Assembly (NCBI GenBank): GCA_000711775.1
Contig: ARYC01000652.1
Coordinates: 1-64,000, forward strand
Direction: 5' to 3'
Source: Oxytricha trifallax
Taxonomy: Eukaryota; Ciliophora; Spirotrichea; Sporadotrichida; Oxytrichidae
DNA length: 64,000 nucleotides
This document shows positions 21,628 through 33,065 of the stretch, piece after piece; the stretch's first letter is position 1, and each line of letters begins with the position of its first letter. Below the pieces are notes generated by a model that saw only the letters and a list, made by a program, of their open reading frames with translations, searched no databases and was not told the origin of the DNA. Both the position numbers and the translations under genes were made by a program.

Positions 21628-22473
21628 GAATCCCATCTACGGAGTCTCTTAAGCTCAATGGGACTTCTTCAAATCGGGCAAACAACGCTCAGAACAATTT
21701 TTTGGTTCTAGTTTCCCTTGTATAACCCTTCTTTCTTTTTGAAGCTGCTCATTATTTATTTATTACATAGAAATATATATTTTCAGGTCAGGACCACTTT
21801 ACTCATTTCAAATCAAACATAGTGATCCTTGCCTTGCTATTTTAAGCAGTTATCTAAAACGAGGCTTTGAGTTACGAATTCCTCTTTATTTAAACAATTT
21901 TGCTTTGGTCCAGTAATGGGTCGTTTGGTGATGCAAAGATTGAATATGGCTCTAAAAATTATTGTTCTGTTCCTTAAAAGATTTAACATAAATGCTTTGG
22001 ACGCTTATGTTGCTAGAATAAGCCCAGCCGCTGCTATATAAATATGCTAGAGGACAATAGATCCTAAAGTGCCAGATTATTGTACTACAGTTCTTCTTTT
22101 GAAATGGACGATTCTCGAAAGCGGTTATTCACATCATTCAAAGTTTAATTTGAGATGTAGAGAGTTAATTCAAGTATATTTTATGATTTTGTTTTGAAAT
22201 TTATATATTCATCCAATCATTAGTTATTTTAATTTTGCATCTTCGCTTTTGTTCGCTATAGCACAGACCCCTTCATTACTGCTATTAATTATACCAAAAG
22301 AGGTTTTTTAATATCACTAAAGGACCAAAATTATTATGATTATAATATATAAGTCTATCTTAATCAAATTTAAATATGCACCCAGTTTCTGCAAATAATG
22401 ACTTAGGAATATTAATAAAAATTGTTTTAAATAGTTAAATTAGATAGATAAATTCATGAGACTTAATGATTAA
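21628..22473 (+). other. long TGA-free frame, putative membrane or Cys-containing protein
   Basis: About 280 codons without TGA when TAA/TAG are Q. It reads from LKLNGTSSNRANNAQNNFLV through a hydrophobic stretch (NIVILALLFQAVIQNEALSY) to a Cys-bearing part (KIQHKCFGRLCCQNKPSRCY) and SARLLYYSSSFEMDDSRKRL, RYSTDPFITAINYTKRGFLI. The last 35 codons are AT-rich and probably not coding. No ATG marks the start, so the piece may begin at an MDS or exon border. Unknown family. Confidence 0.45.
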
Positions 22474-23385
22474 ATTATTTCTTTCAATTAGTCATCAATA
22501 AAAATATTAAATGATTTAATAAGACATCAAAATAATAATTATAATTACCTTATTTATACTGAATATAATTTAATAATGATAAATGAAATCTTTCATTTAT
22601 TCTCCTCTGAGTTTAAAATATTTTATTATATATTTAAATAAAAACTGTTCAGCAAATTTAATATAACGTACTAAGAGTATAAATTGTTAAATGATGATGA
22701 ATATTTGTTGTCTAATATCGCTTAAGTTTAGATTAATTTAAGTTTTTATCTTACTTAGAGAATAAGGATACAATTTTCTATATTATTATAAGTAAAGAAA
22801 TATAAATATAAACATAAATTTAATTCCTAATAAATAAGAGACTTAGAAATCAAAGAATCATGAAGGAAATATGAAAAGGTAAAATTTAATACATTAAAAG
22901 AAAATAATTTATTCATCTAAAAGGTCTAAAAATTGTGAAATATATTATTAGAAGAGTATTTCATCAAATTTGAAAATTCATAAATATTTGGCAAATAGAG
23001 CAAATTTTTATACTTTGATGTCAATTGACAAATTATTCTTAGATAAGTAAAATAACTTAATTGAAAACATAAATTTTGGAAAATAAAAGTAAAAGTGGCA
23101 GAATAAACATTGAACTTATTTAAATAGCTAATAAATTTATAATATTTAATAGATAAAGGAGCATAAGTATGTTAAGTAAGTTCTAAGCCAAATTAAATAT
23201 TCTAGTGAAGCCTAAATATAATGAAATTTTCTAACAATAATACTATAAGGATAAAATTAACTATTATAATGCTTAATATTCAATTTTCCCTACTTTAAAG
23301 CCATCTTTATAAGCAAAATTACTCAATTCACATATTTAACCATGAATTTTTTATAAAGAGTCAACGGCGTAATCTGCTATTTTTC
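22474..23385. other. AT-rich spacer
   Basis: About 0.9 kb of very AT-rich DNA. I see no supported feature. Confidence 0.45.
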
Positions 23386-23389
23386 ATAC

Positions 23390-23745
23390 CTTATTCTGTT
23401 CCATTCCATATTGCGTTCCCATGAAAGTCTCTTAACCTGACAAAAGTTTTTCTATTAAGCCCCTTTAATTACACTATTATAGAGGGAAACTGCATTTTCC
23501 ACACCATTAAATGGGAACTAATTTTATGTTTATCCAAATCTTCATAATAAAAGGCTCACGAGTTTCAAAGAATACTATTCATAAGCTAGAGATCTCTTGA
23601 AATTAAATCATTAATCGGGCCTACAAGGTATCTATTGATATCAGATAAAATTGATACTTGCCTTTTTGAAGTCTGTATACTATTAGTCAAAGTAGAATGA
23701 AGTCTCGACCATACTCTTAGAGCTCTTTAGAATCATAATAAAGTT
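23390..23745 (-). other. minus-strand coding islands, unidentified
   Basis: Pieces in adjoining frames: KSSKSMVETSFYFDQQYTDF, then INRYLVGPINDLISRDLQLM, then ETREPFIMKIWINIKLVPIQ, WCGKCSFPLQQCNQRGLIEK and LLSGQETFMGTQYGMEQNKV before TGA. It may belong with the minus-strand island at 25125-25475, in which case the Rep-like element sits between two parts of one gene. No family recognised. Confidence 0.4.
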
Positions 23746-24053
23746 TTTAAATACTTACAAATGTATTATCTTAAAATGTCAACCTTATAACTGGTTTCAC
23801 CTATTACTTAATCTGGTCTTAAGCCTCCATCAATGGTCCTATTTAATAACTTTAAATTTAACATTTCAAGAAAGAAATAGCTTTTACAACGATTTTTTAT
23901 ATGAAATGTTCAAAGAGATATGTTAATAAACTAAGAATTGGAATTTTAAAAAGTAAAAAATGTATATTTATTTAATTAATCAATCATAAATAAATGTAAA
24001 AGATATTATGTAAACAAAGGATGTTTGCTTATGATATCTTCTCTATGATTCTT

Positions 24054-25110
24054 TATTGATAAAATAGATAAAAATAGGAAATTTGAGAAATAAAGATATT
24101 AGAAATACTTACATTATAATATTAACTGCCAGTAATTAGGAGTGTTAGTAATAAGAATTTGATTTAGATTTTAAATTTAATTAATTAATATAGATTTAAT
24201 ATATTAAAAAATAGTCAGGTGGTCTGGCCGGAGTTTTTGGTGGTCCACCGCAAATGTATTATTTAATTAATTTATAAATTACCAATGTGTAGAACTACAA
24301 TGGACTAACACACCGAAGACCACTAAGAAGAAATCATACATGCAGGAGAGCGGTTCTAGAGGCGCTACCGATGTTACTAATGACTACATGATCGAGAGGC
24401 TTTCAGGGGGAGCACAGTCAAAGGAGGAGTTCATTCGCAAGAATTCAGGCGATGTGACCCAGCTAGTAGCCGTTGCCAAGACATACAGCTCAATGAACTA
24501 CGCCGATCAGGTGATCCAGAATTCCGGTGTCGCCATCAGGGAGAGGGTACTAATCATTACATCTCTCCAAAAATACATTACCGATCTCAAGAAAAACGGT
24601 GATGATTCCAGTACCCCAAGGATGCCGATCTACAAGCACTCGTCTACCTCCACATTCTCGATGCCTGTATGTGCTCCTAATCAAGCACAAGAACAGTAAG
24701 ATTCACAGCATCTGGATATACGGGCCAACCAATACCGGGAAGACAGAAATCACTCGCATTCTAAAGGAGATATTCGTGTGCGAACAAGAAGGCAGCCGTT
24801 TGAGAAAACACAGTCGATGGTAAGAGACAATGGAGAGATGTCTAGTGAGTGAACGCAGTATTAGCTTAATCTACACATTGGTAATTTATAAATTAATTAA
24901 ATAATACATTTGCGGTGGACTACCAAAAACTCCGGCCAGTCCACCTGACCACTTTTTAATACATATTTTTCTATATTAATTAATTAAATTTTAAATCTAA
25001 ATCAAATTAGTATTACTAACACTCCTAATTACTGGCAGTTAATATTATAATGTAAGTATTTCTAATATCTTTATTTCTCAAATTTCCTATTTTTATCTAT
25101 TTTATCAATA
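24054..25110 (+). mobile_element. Rep/SF3-helicase-like element with long TIRs (fossil)
   Basis: A 1.06-kb element. Its terminal inverted repeats are about 239 bp (24054-24292 and 24871-25110), almost identical, and read TATTGATAAAATAGATAAAA from the outside. The core (24293-24870) is markedly richer in GC than its AT-rich arms and neighbourhood, uses no TAA/TAG glutamine codons in its coding frames, and holds part of a protein with a P-loop WIYGPTNTGKT of superfamily-3 helicase type, as in CRESS-DNA virus Rep and parvovirus NS1 proteins. No rolling-circle endonuclease domain is visible. It looks like a broken, partial and probably young copy. Confidence 0.7.
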
Positions 25111-25124
25111 TTAAGTATAATTTC

Positions 25125-25475
25125 ATCATTTAATAAACACCATGACATATGAAAGCCACGTTTGAAGTATAATAGTCGTGAAAATCCTGGATGCAATAGC
25201 TTGCCAGATTTATAAGTTTTATAATAAATCCATTTAATATTTGAAAAATATTTATTTTTATATTAATTAAACAGTAATAATAAAACAAAGTTAATAAAAA
25301 TTAACAATGACATTAGTTTTCTAGACATTTATTTAATTAATATTTAAGAAATTGTAACTTTCCAATTCCTCATTTTTAGATTTAAAGAGTGTTAAAAGCG
25401 CTACTGACTCTATTTTTCCTATTATTTCAAATAAGCAACTTCGAATGATGCTAATCAATCGCATAATATCTAATT
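25125..25475 (-). other. minus-strand coding islands, unidentified
   Basis: About 25475-25330 reads MRLISIIRSCLFEIIGKIES and ALLTLFKSKNEELESYNFL; about 25220-25125 reads WQAIASRIFTTIILQTWLSY and VMVFIK before TGA. The second part is hydrophobic enough for a membrane segment. Unknown family. Confidence 0.4.
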
Positions 25476-25673
25476 TTTTATATAAAATAAAAATATTATG
25501 TCAAATTTTTATTTTTGAAGATTAAAATGAATAATCAAAACCCAAAACACATTAATTAGATAATTTAGATATTTTAGTTGTAGGGTATAGTTTGGGTTTT
25601 ATTAGGGTTAGTAGAGAAAATGCAGGTTTTATGAGGGAATAATATGTATTTAATAATTATTAATTTCTTTAAC

Positions 25674-27097
25674 TCAAACGAATTTTTTTATTATCTTGTC
25701 TTTGTTGTATCTCTTGAATCTTGCTCTCTCTAGTGGCTCTAGCATGTCGTCTAATGATTACCGAAGATAGGCACTTGACATTACAATTTTTTTTCCCTAC
25801 TATCCATTTAATTTCTTAGCATATATCTTCTTGCTTTATATGCTTTAAGCATGATGCAATCATTGCTTGTCATGGTTGGTACCAAAGTAAGACATGTTTT
25901 CCATATCAAACTCTAAAATAATTTAAGCTAATGCCCATACATCCCACTATACAAAATCATTCGTCCACTTACACTTCTCTCTTATAGGTAAGTATCCTGG
26001 GTACAAGCTCCTTTGCTAAAGTATTTATCTCTTATTTTTTATTCTAATTACTATTTCTAAAAGGTATAGGTTCAACATAATATTTTCAGGCTTCAAATCC
26101 CTGTGAAAATAACAAAGTTCATGAAGCTCTATTACACCCCTTTGTCATTTCTATTAGTATCTTGTTTAAATCATCTGGGTACAATTTGTGATAAAGATAC
26201 ATTCTAAGAGTCATTTCAATTTTTTCAGCCTTAGATCAATGAAACCAAACTTCGTCGAGTTTAAGCAATTCCTTGCAATATTTTCTTTATGCCTCTCAGA
26301 GTATCATATATTCATTTGTAAATTCATTTTGAGACTCTTAATGAAATAACTAAACTGATAAATCATATAAGCATTCTCATCAACAACTATTAGCTTTGCC
26401 TTTCATGCATATCTGTATGCAAGTAGTTTTTAATACATCCACTAAGGTCAACAGCATTTAAAGCAGGAATATACATAACTCTCTCTTAAAAATATACTAT
26501 AAAGGTTCTACCAGCTGGTTGATTCATTGATTCCAATCTCCTCTATCTCATGAGCCTTTCCTGCTGTTCTCTTTAAGACTATAGAGTATTAGATTTTCTT
26601 TTAGCACGTACTAGTTTCAAAGTCTCTTTATCTTCAATCAAGAACTCAATAAAGTAATGCTTTTGCATTTGCTTCTTTACTTTTGCTGAATGAGTATAAT
26701 ACTTCATGCAAATTGTGCATTAGTTTATACCATATACCTTATCATGCCTCATATATACCTTACTCTTGCCAGAGTGTACCTCTTTAATATGTCTCTTCTA
26801 ACTGGAAACAGTAGAGATGAAATTTTAGAAATCTTAGCATTCTAAATATTTTATCTTTTAAATTTGTAGCTGTTCCTTTACTTCCTCGACATCTTCTATA
26901 ATTGTTTAAACTCCAATATCTGATCACTATTTACTGTTTAAAACATCTATAAAAAAGACAATTGCTTCAATTCCAAGGGCTCTTTATTCTGCCTCCCTCT
27001 CAATTTAGATAACTTCTGGTCTTTTGTTTGAACCAAAGATGAGCTATGATTATCCAGTTCCTAAACCAACTGCTAAACCATTTAAGTTAGCCGCCAT
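25674..27097 (-). pseudogene. TBE 57-kDa zinc finger/kinase protein (T3)
   Basis: It starts MAANLNGLAVGLGTGQSQLI at 27097 and ends at TGA (25674-25676). The catalytic loop HRDLKPENIMLN is intact near 26090, but the position corresponding to VIDFN in other copies reads VIRIKN, so the metal-binding Asp is lost. The zinc-finger half has frame changes. Close in sequence to the T4 protein. Confidence 0.8.
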
Positions 27098-27665
27098 GTT
27101 TTTTTTTCAAATTAAAACTTCTATTATAAAGCTATTATAACATAATTACAAGTGCCGCTTTTTTAAGAACAACGAATTTGAAATTCATGGTTAAATTTCA
27201 GCTGTAAACAACCGTACTTCTCTGTAATTTAAAATTATAATTTTACTAATTACAGTCTTAATAATTTTGATTATGGTACTAATTTTGCAAAATCCTAGGT
27301 TGGTACTGGTACAAATTATGTTTAGGACCATATTAGAACTTTCCATTAAAACCTCATTAGTTTAAAACTAGATACTAATTAAATTTTGGTACTATTAGAT
27401 AGTACCAATTAAAATTAAACGGATTTAGTACCAGTAAAAATTAAATTAAATTTAAACTAATTTGGTTCTAATTTAATGGAACTTAATTGATAAAAATGGA
27501 GCTCCATCTCAGAAGTTTGTTACAGCTTCTGCAAACTTTCTCCAGTTATCTTTGCAGGGTTGACTTCCTATAAGATGCCTATATTTAATAGTAAAATTTT
27601 AAACAATAGGATCCAGAAGTTTATAAATTAAAACTTGAAATTCATTAATAGGAAGAGGAACAAAG
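27098..27665. promoter_or_regulatory. T3 divergent spacer with GGTAC repeats
   Basis: The spacer between the divergent 57-kDa and 22-kDa ORFs. It holds many related short motifs such as GGTACTAATTAA, TTTGGTACTATTAG and GTACCAATTAAAATT in both orientations. The same motif set occurs in T4 and T6 but not in T2 or T5. Confidence 0.5.
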
Positions 27666-27768
27666 ATGGAATAAATGAGTGCTACAATTAAAAGGGTTGA
27701 GGCTTAAGTAATGATATCAAGATTCAGAATTAAGGAAGATCTCTATAGATACCTCACTCAACTAGGTA
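27666..27768 (+). pseudogene. TBE 22-kDa protein, first exon only (T3)
   Basis: ATG at 27666 reads MEQMSATIKRVEAQ then SRFRIKEDLYRYLTQL up to a GTAAGT donor. The rest of the protein is missing: after the donor the sequence no longer matches other TBEs. Confidence 0.75.
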
Positions 27769-27769
27769 A

Positions 27770-28100
27770 GTATAAAACGTAAATTCAAACGCAACTCCAT
27801 AGAATTATGGACTGTAAAGAACGTTATACACAGGAGTTATGTTTAACTCATCATAAGCATTTATAATTTATAATAAGAAAACTTTAAATTTATAATTAAT
27901 CTCTTAAACTAAATACAAATACTTATTAATCTTATAAAAAATGGAAACATGATTAAAAGCAGTTTCATCTTCTTTTTCCTCGTCATCTTCATCTTCATCC
28001 TCATCCTAGTCACTCCCCTGTCCCCTCCAAGTGTAGCCTTTGCGAAGCTTCAGTCTGCTGACACCCCAGGTCCTACCAGGTAGGACCGCTAAAAAGAAAA
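27770..28100 (-). other. foreign segment with GC-rich acidic coding-like piece inside T3
   Basis: It replaces the missing part of the 22-kDa ORF and the end of the transposase. Between 27965 and 28090 the minus strand reads RLKLRKGYTWRGQG followed by a run of Asp/Glu residues and DETAFNH, with TAG as Q once. The GC-rich piece ends near 28085 in a CCTACCAGGTAGG palindrome. It could be a captured exon or MDS. Unidentified. Confidence 0.35.
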
Positions 28101-28204
28101 CTTTTAATATATCTTTTTTGAAACTAACATTTTATGTGAGTGCTGTAGTTAGAATACCTTTTAATATATTAAGTTTTTGATTAAATTAATAATTAATTTC
28201 CTAT

Positions 28205-28965
28205 TATAAATCATGATTCTTAGACTTTTTAGTCTCATGTACTGAGAGGTTATCAACAAACAGGATGATCTCTTACTCATTGTATTTATCTCTTAGCTTA
28301 TGTAAGAATTATATATACTGCTCTCACTTAATAGAGCAAGGATGAATAACATAAGTTTCTAAGCTAGAATCTTCACTGATACAAATTAAAATTGCATGGG
28401 TGACTACCTTCACCTTTTAATCATAGACTTCTATATTATCATTCTTCTTATGCCAAGACTTATTAATAAAGGTGTTGAAGGTGAATACAGCTTCATCAGC
28501 GTGTATGAACTTGATGTTGTTAGCAATAGCTCTCTGCATTTAATCATATATAAGGTTTAAATTATTACTATAAAATGGCACAGTTAAGTCAACCACTCTC
28601 TTCACTCTGTAGACAGTATTGAAAGTAATACCATTTCTCCTATAATATTAGCAGTAGTCTATGGAGAGATGCGCATGTCAGGAAAGTGTGCCCAATATTT
28701 CAAAGTCTTAGAATCGCAGAGGTAATTAATTTACAGCTAAGAAAACTTTTATCTTCTAACAGGATGTTATCAAGAGTCAGAATTTAAATGGTAAACAGCT
28801 AGCAAGTAGTGATACCTAACAGTCGAGGCAGTCTTGCGTAAGAGCTTTGATATAGCTATATTATTTATCACACGCATGACTTAGTCTATATTAATAGTAG
28901 TACCATACCTAAGCTTAAACTATAAGTCTAAATATTTCTCGTCATAAATAGACCCTAAAACATTT
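28205..28965 (-). pseudogene. TBE 42-kDa transposase, C-terminally truncated (T3)
   Basis: It matches the T4/T7 transposase from its N-terminal GSIYDEKYLDL to FVDNLSVHETKKSKN. It keeps the first two Asp residues (HADEAVFTF, FVDN) but ends before the catalytic Glu. It also lacks about 15 residues around the FPLDQRAVMF segment of other copies. Confidence 0.8.
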
Positions 28966-29004
28966 AATTAAGGGGCTTTGGGGTCTTAAGAGTGAGATTT
29001 CCTA

Positions 29005-29190
29005 GGTGATCTTGATCGCAACAATCTTATATTCATCATGAAAATTATTAATCAATAAATTTCCTATCATTATAAGCACGCCGCGATAATTGGGAACATA
29101 AGGTGCCCTCAGAGTTAGCTTTATTGGATTGCTATTCAGAGGAAATATTAATTAGATCATTTCATATTGCAAGCGAGGTGAGAAAAATAT
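29005..29190 (+). other. plus-strand coding island, unidentified
   Basis: An open frame of about 60 codons ending at TGA: LGDLDRNNLIFIMKIINQQI, SYHYKHAAIIGNIRCPQSQL, YWIAIQRKYQLDHFILQAR. Composition is coding-like. No start codon or family seen. Confidence 0.35.
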
Positions 29191-29253
29191 TTTTAATGTG
29201 CAAACTCTACTCATACAGCTTGTCTAATTTTTGCCTTTTATAAATATAAATGA

Positions 29254-31053
29254 GTATTGACGTCAATTACTCACCGATGACGTCAATTAATCAAAAGTGT
29301 TTTTATAAACCTAAATTATGCTTAGAACACTATTAATTTTGCTATGAGATTTTTAAGCAGAGTTCCATGTGGTGGAACTCCTTGTTCAATACCAAATCGA
29401 AAATCGAAATAATAAATAGTAGAGGTCAAGAGTACTGCAAGTTCCTTTTGGAGGTTTGGAGGCAATGTCTCCTTCTAGCTTTTTTTAAGATAGTGTATGA
29501 CATTTATCAAAATTTTTTTCAATAAGTGAATTGTAGAAATATATAATGTTCATGAGTCATACTTATATAAATAATCATAGTATATATCAAGTTAAGAATT
29601 ATAAAAATGATAAATGATTAATGAATGTAAAAATGACAATAAATAGTAATATATTTTAGTGCTTATACCTATTTATCATTTAATCATTTTAATTGTTTGA
29701 CAATTAGTAGTGATATCTAAATGATAAATAAAGTTAAGATAATTAAAGTATAAAATATATAGCAATAAGTTAAGTAATATTTACATAAATTGAAAGTTGG
29801 TTTTCAATAATTTCTGTTCTTCTTTTAATTCTGAACTTGAATCATGAATTGTCAAAAATCTATATAGTTAAGACGTTTATATTAGAAAGTGGTATTTATA
29901 AAGTAATGATAATCAGAATTATTAGAAATGTACTAACATTTTAAATTATCAAACTAATATTTTGAAATACTCATAATTAAAATAATGTGATTGAACAAAT
30001 ATAATTTAACTAATGTAATAATTATAAATTTTTTAATAAAGATGATGATTAACTAAAATGGGGCAAAAGTAGAAAAAATTTGTTACTTTTGCCCCACTTT
30101 TACAAACTTTTAATATCTATAGTTTAAGTTTCGATTATTGATTATAAAATTAAAAACATTTAAATGAATAATACAGTTCATTTATTTATTTTTACAATTT
30201 GAATATTCAAAAAAATCTTGATAATTAAATATAATCGTTATAAAATAATTTAATATTATGGATTATGTATAATAAGACTTTCATCAAAACATAATTAACA
30301 ATACATAAACTACTGTAAAAGTATTAATCAATAGTTGGATTCTCTCTAAAATGTTGAATACCATAAATGTTATCAATAAATGAAGATTTCATAGACTTTA
30401 ACTGCTAAATTTACTGATAACTGTTATTACGAATGTAGATAACGAAAATTTCGATGTCTCTAATAATCCATTATAAACGGGTAACAAATATATTGTCCAA
30501 CTAATTTCAATTTGCAAATACTTTAAAATGGGAATGAGATAAGGAGCATTCAAAATTAATCGAATGCCGTTGGGCCATTCTGAAATATTGGATCAAACAT
30601 AAACTTATCATGATGGCAAGTCACGAAGACATTATTGAAGATTTTTTTTGTTCGAGGCATTTTGGAGGAGAAATATTAAAAAATTAAGAACGCCAGAAGA
30701 ACCATATGAATTCATTCTTAAAATTTATTAATAAGCACAAAATTAAGAATAATAATTATATAGCTATTAAATTTTAACGAATTAAATATATGTCATACAA
30801 TATCTCATAAAAAAATTTCGGAGGTGTTGCCTACGAATCTTCACAAGGAGCTTAAAGCCCCTTGAGCTCTGCTAATTACTACCAAGGGGCTTCACAACTT
30901 GTAACTTTGCTTAAAAATCTCAAAGTGAAATTATAATTTTGCTAAGCAAAATTTAGGCATATATAAACATTTGTGAGTAATAGATGTCATCGATGAGTAA
31001 TTATCGTCACTGGTGAGTAAATGACTTCACTGTTGAGTAATTGACGTCGATAC
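29254..31053. mobile_element. E5, TIR element with TGACGTCA-type terminal repeats
   Basis: A 1.8-kb element. Both ends carry short tandem repeats of about 20 bp built on TGAGTAATTGACGTCA: two units at the left (29254-29295) and four at the right (about 30975-31053). Inside these, about 200 bp of diverged inverted repeat can be followed (CCTAAATTNTGCTTAG and TGAGATTTTTAAGC in both). The interior (29500-30800) is AT-rich with no supported gene. The overall plan resembles E3, whose terminal repeats have a GGACGTCC core. Confidence 0.65.
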
Positions 31054-31059
31054 CCTTCT

Positions 31060-32320
31060 TCAATATGGAGAACAATTGAATTTAATGATGAGACATGAAG
31101 TATTTTCTTTAGATCACCTTTGAATAGATGCTTTGACAATTGCCTGTACAATTTCTTTGGAGTTAAATTCATCTTTGCAATGATTAACCTCGTCTTGATC
31201 TTCTAAAACATCCTCCACTCCATCACTTGCTACATCTAAATACTTATCACTTGATCTCAAAATGTGTTTCTTAATATTAATCATAATACTATTAACATTC
31301 ATTATGCATGCACTTTACTCATTTTTATAATAATGGCTATAGATGGTTTATTATTATCTTTAAAAAAGGTTAATATATGTCTTAGCTATGAATCTATCCA
31401 TCTTAAGTGAATGATTTCCGAATGCTCTAGTGATAACCAACGACCCTCCTACTCTATTATCTACAACGATACCTCCTACAGAGCGTATTCTCTAAACCTT
31501 TTTGGGGCCTGATGCTTTATGATTGTAGGACATGCGTTCAGCCACTCCGTTTTTACTCAGCACTGCTCTTGTGTGTCTAATTTGGCATGTACACGACATT
31601 TTTGCACATTTCTTGTCTCACTACTACAACGCAAGCAGTGGACCCTGTATTGTCTGCATCTATAAATCATAATTCGTTATTAATAAATTGTAAACTTTAA
31701 TAATCTTATAATTAAAATGGTTGTCTTTGATATGTATTTCAAGCACAATATTCCAAGAGTAAAAATAGATTACTCTAAAAAATACTTGTTCCAATCCGTA
31801 ACTTGAGTCTCCTTAAGATTTAGCGATTTCTTTTCTTATTTCTTTTGGAATTCTTTCTGCGCAGTGATAAACAACTTATCAGCTTCAATGTTCATTGAAA
31901 ACACCAAATATACCGAAATTTGGATCTCCATTCACTTTATAATTTGCGAAATATGCAACAGTTAAAATTAGATTAAGTTTGTGAAAGAAGTGGTTTTTTA
32001 TAATTAATATTGAACGAAAATTAGTGCTAATATTTAGAAACGAAAGATAATAAGAAATATAAACTTACTGTCTTCAATTGAAGGTCTGAATCTAAAGTTT
32101 TTATCATCTGTATAAGCAAATTCCTTCACACTATATAGTTTAAATTTATAGAGTATAATTATTGTTTATTTTTATTTAATTTTACACTTGAAGAATTTCA
32201 ATCATGGACACCAACTTTCTGAACTAAGTTTCCAATTGAGAAATCTCCAACACCTCCTGAACCTCCTGAATTGCCTCAGTCAACATCACCTCCGAATATT
32301 GGCTATGATCCACCGAAATG
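31060..32320 (-). pseudogene. PP2C (PPM) serine/threonine phosphatase gene, broken germline copy
   Basis: Six islands in correct order on the minus strand. 32200-32320: glycine-rich start with GNLVQKVGVHD. 32069-32130: VKEFAYTDDKNFRFRPSIED, the PP2C N-terminal motif, followed by a GTAAGT donor. 31887-31963: NGDPNFGIFGVFNEH, where active enzymes have VFDGHGG. 31777-31866: CAERIPKEIRKEIAKSQGDS. 31370-31660: NTGSTACVVVV, VLSKNGVAERMSYNHKA, RIRSVGGIVVDNRVGGSLVI, TRAFGNHSLK. 31060-31302: DKYLDVASDGVEDVLEDQDE and SKENTSCLIIKFN. Family identity is clear. The metal-binding DGHGG is lost, at least two in-frame TGAs and one frame change are present, and DNTS is ENTS, so it is probably a non-functional paralogue split by introns or IESs. 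Confidence 0.85.
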
Positions 32321-32502
32321 AAATTGAAGAGAACTTTACTTTTTTATAATTTATAATTTTAAATTAATATATTAACTCTGAATTAACATTAAAAATCATC
32401 TTTTATGATAACAAAGATAAATTATAGATTAAAATTTAAATATATAGAATAAAACAATATAAGTTAATTATTTATTATAAGGTGTTTTTTTAGGAATATT
32501 AT

Positions 32503-33065
32503 TAAATTAGAAAGTTAATTGTTTAGTGACTTAAGCTGACGCTTTCTTTCACTCTAAGGCCTTCTTAAGGTAGGAAGGAGGTTGTCAGGTTCATTGCATA
32601 AGGGTCCTATCGGCTTGGTTCAACCGGTGAGTTTCTACGCTCCTCGAGCGGACTGCACATATCGGTTTCCTTGCATAGATGAGCTTTCTGACGTGAGTTT
32701 GGCTTTCTAGGTGATAGGGAGCAAAATGAAGTTGGTGCTCAGCCTTCAAAAGGAGGTGACATTAAAACCATGCAAGCCAATGGTAAGTTATTTTCTTCTC
32801 CTAGGATGGGTGCTAAGCTACAACAGAGAAAGGATAGAGACTACACTCTCAGAAGCGGTTGACCTAGTAGATCTTTTCGTGCGATCTTCAGCGGAGCTGA
32901 AATCTCACGAACTCTGTAATTACAACCGTGAAGAGGTCCTGTATTCACATCTTGATTATGGGACTAGGTAATATTGAGGTGACAAATTTTTAAGAAGTTT
33001 AATGCCTTCAGGATTCTAATCCAAAAAATCACAGTTGCCATGTCACGACTCATTATGAAATACGT
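32503..33065 (+). repeat. R1 dispersed repeat, copy d
   Basis: Opens ATTAAATTAGAAAGTTAATT and ends near CCATGTCACGACTC, parallel to copy a. Blocks shared with copy a include AGGATTCTAATCCA, GATGGGTNCTAAGCTACAAC and AGAAGCGGTTGA. It lies just upstream (minus-strand sense) of the PP2C pseudogene. Confidence 0.65.

Larger units (their letters stand above)
25536..28988 (-). mobile_element. TBE transposon T3, internally deleted, reversed
   Basis: A TBE in minus orientation. The end at 25536 reads CAAAACCCAAAACACATTAA and the end at 28988 is a degraded G4CT3G4 tip; most of that left terminal repeat is deleted, so the transposase frame starts almost at the tip. The 57-kDa ORF is complete in length, the 22-kDa ORF keeps only its first exon, and the transposase lacks its C-terminus. 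A foreign GC-rich segment lies at 27770-28100. Confidence 0.85.
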
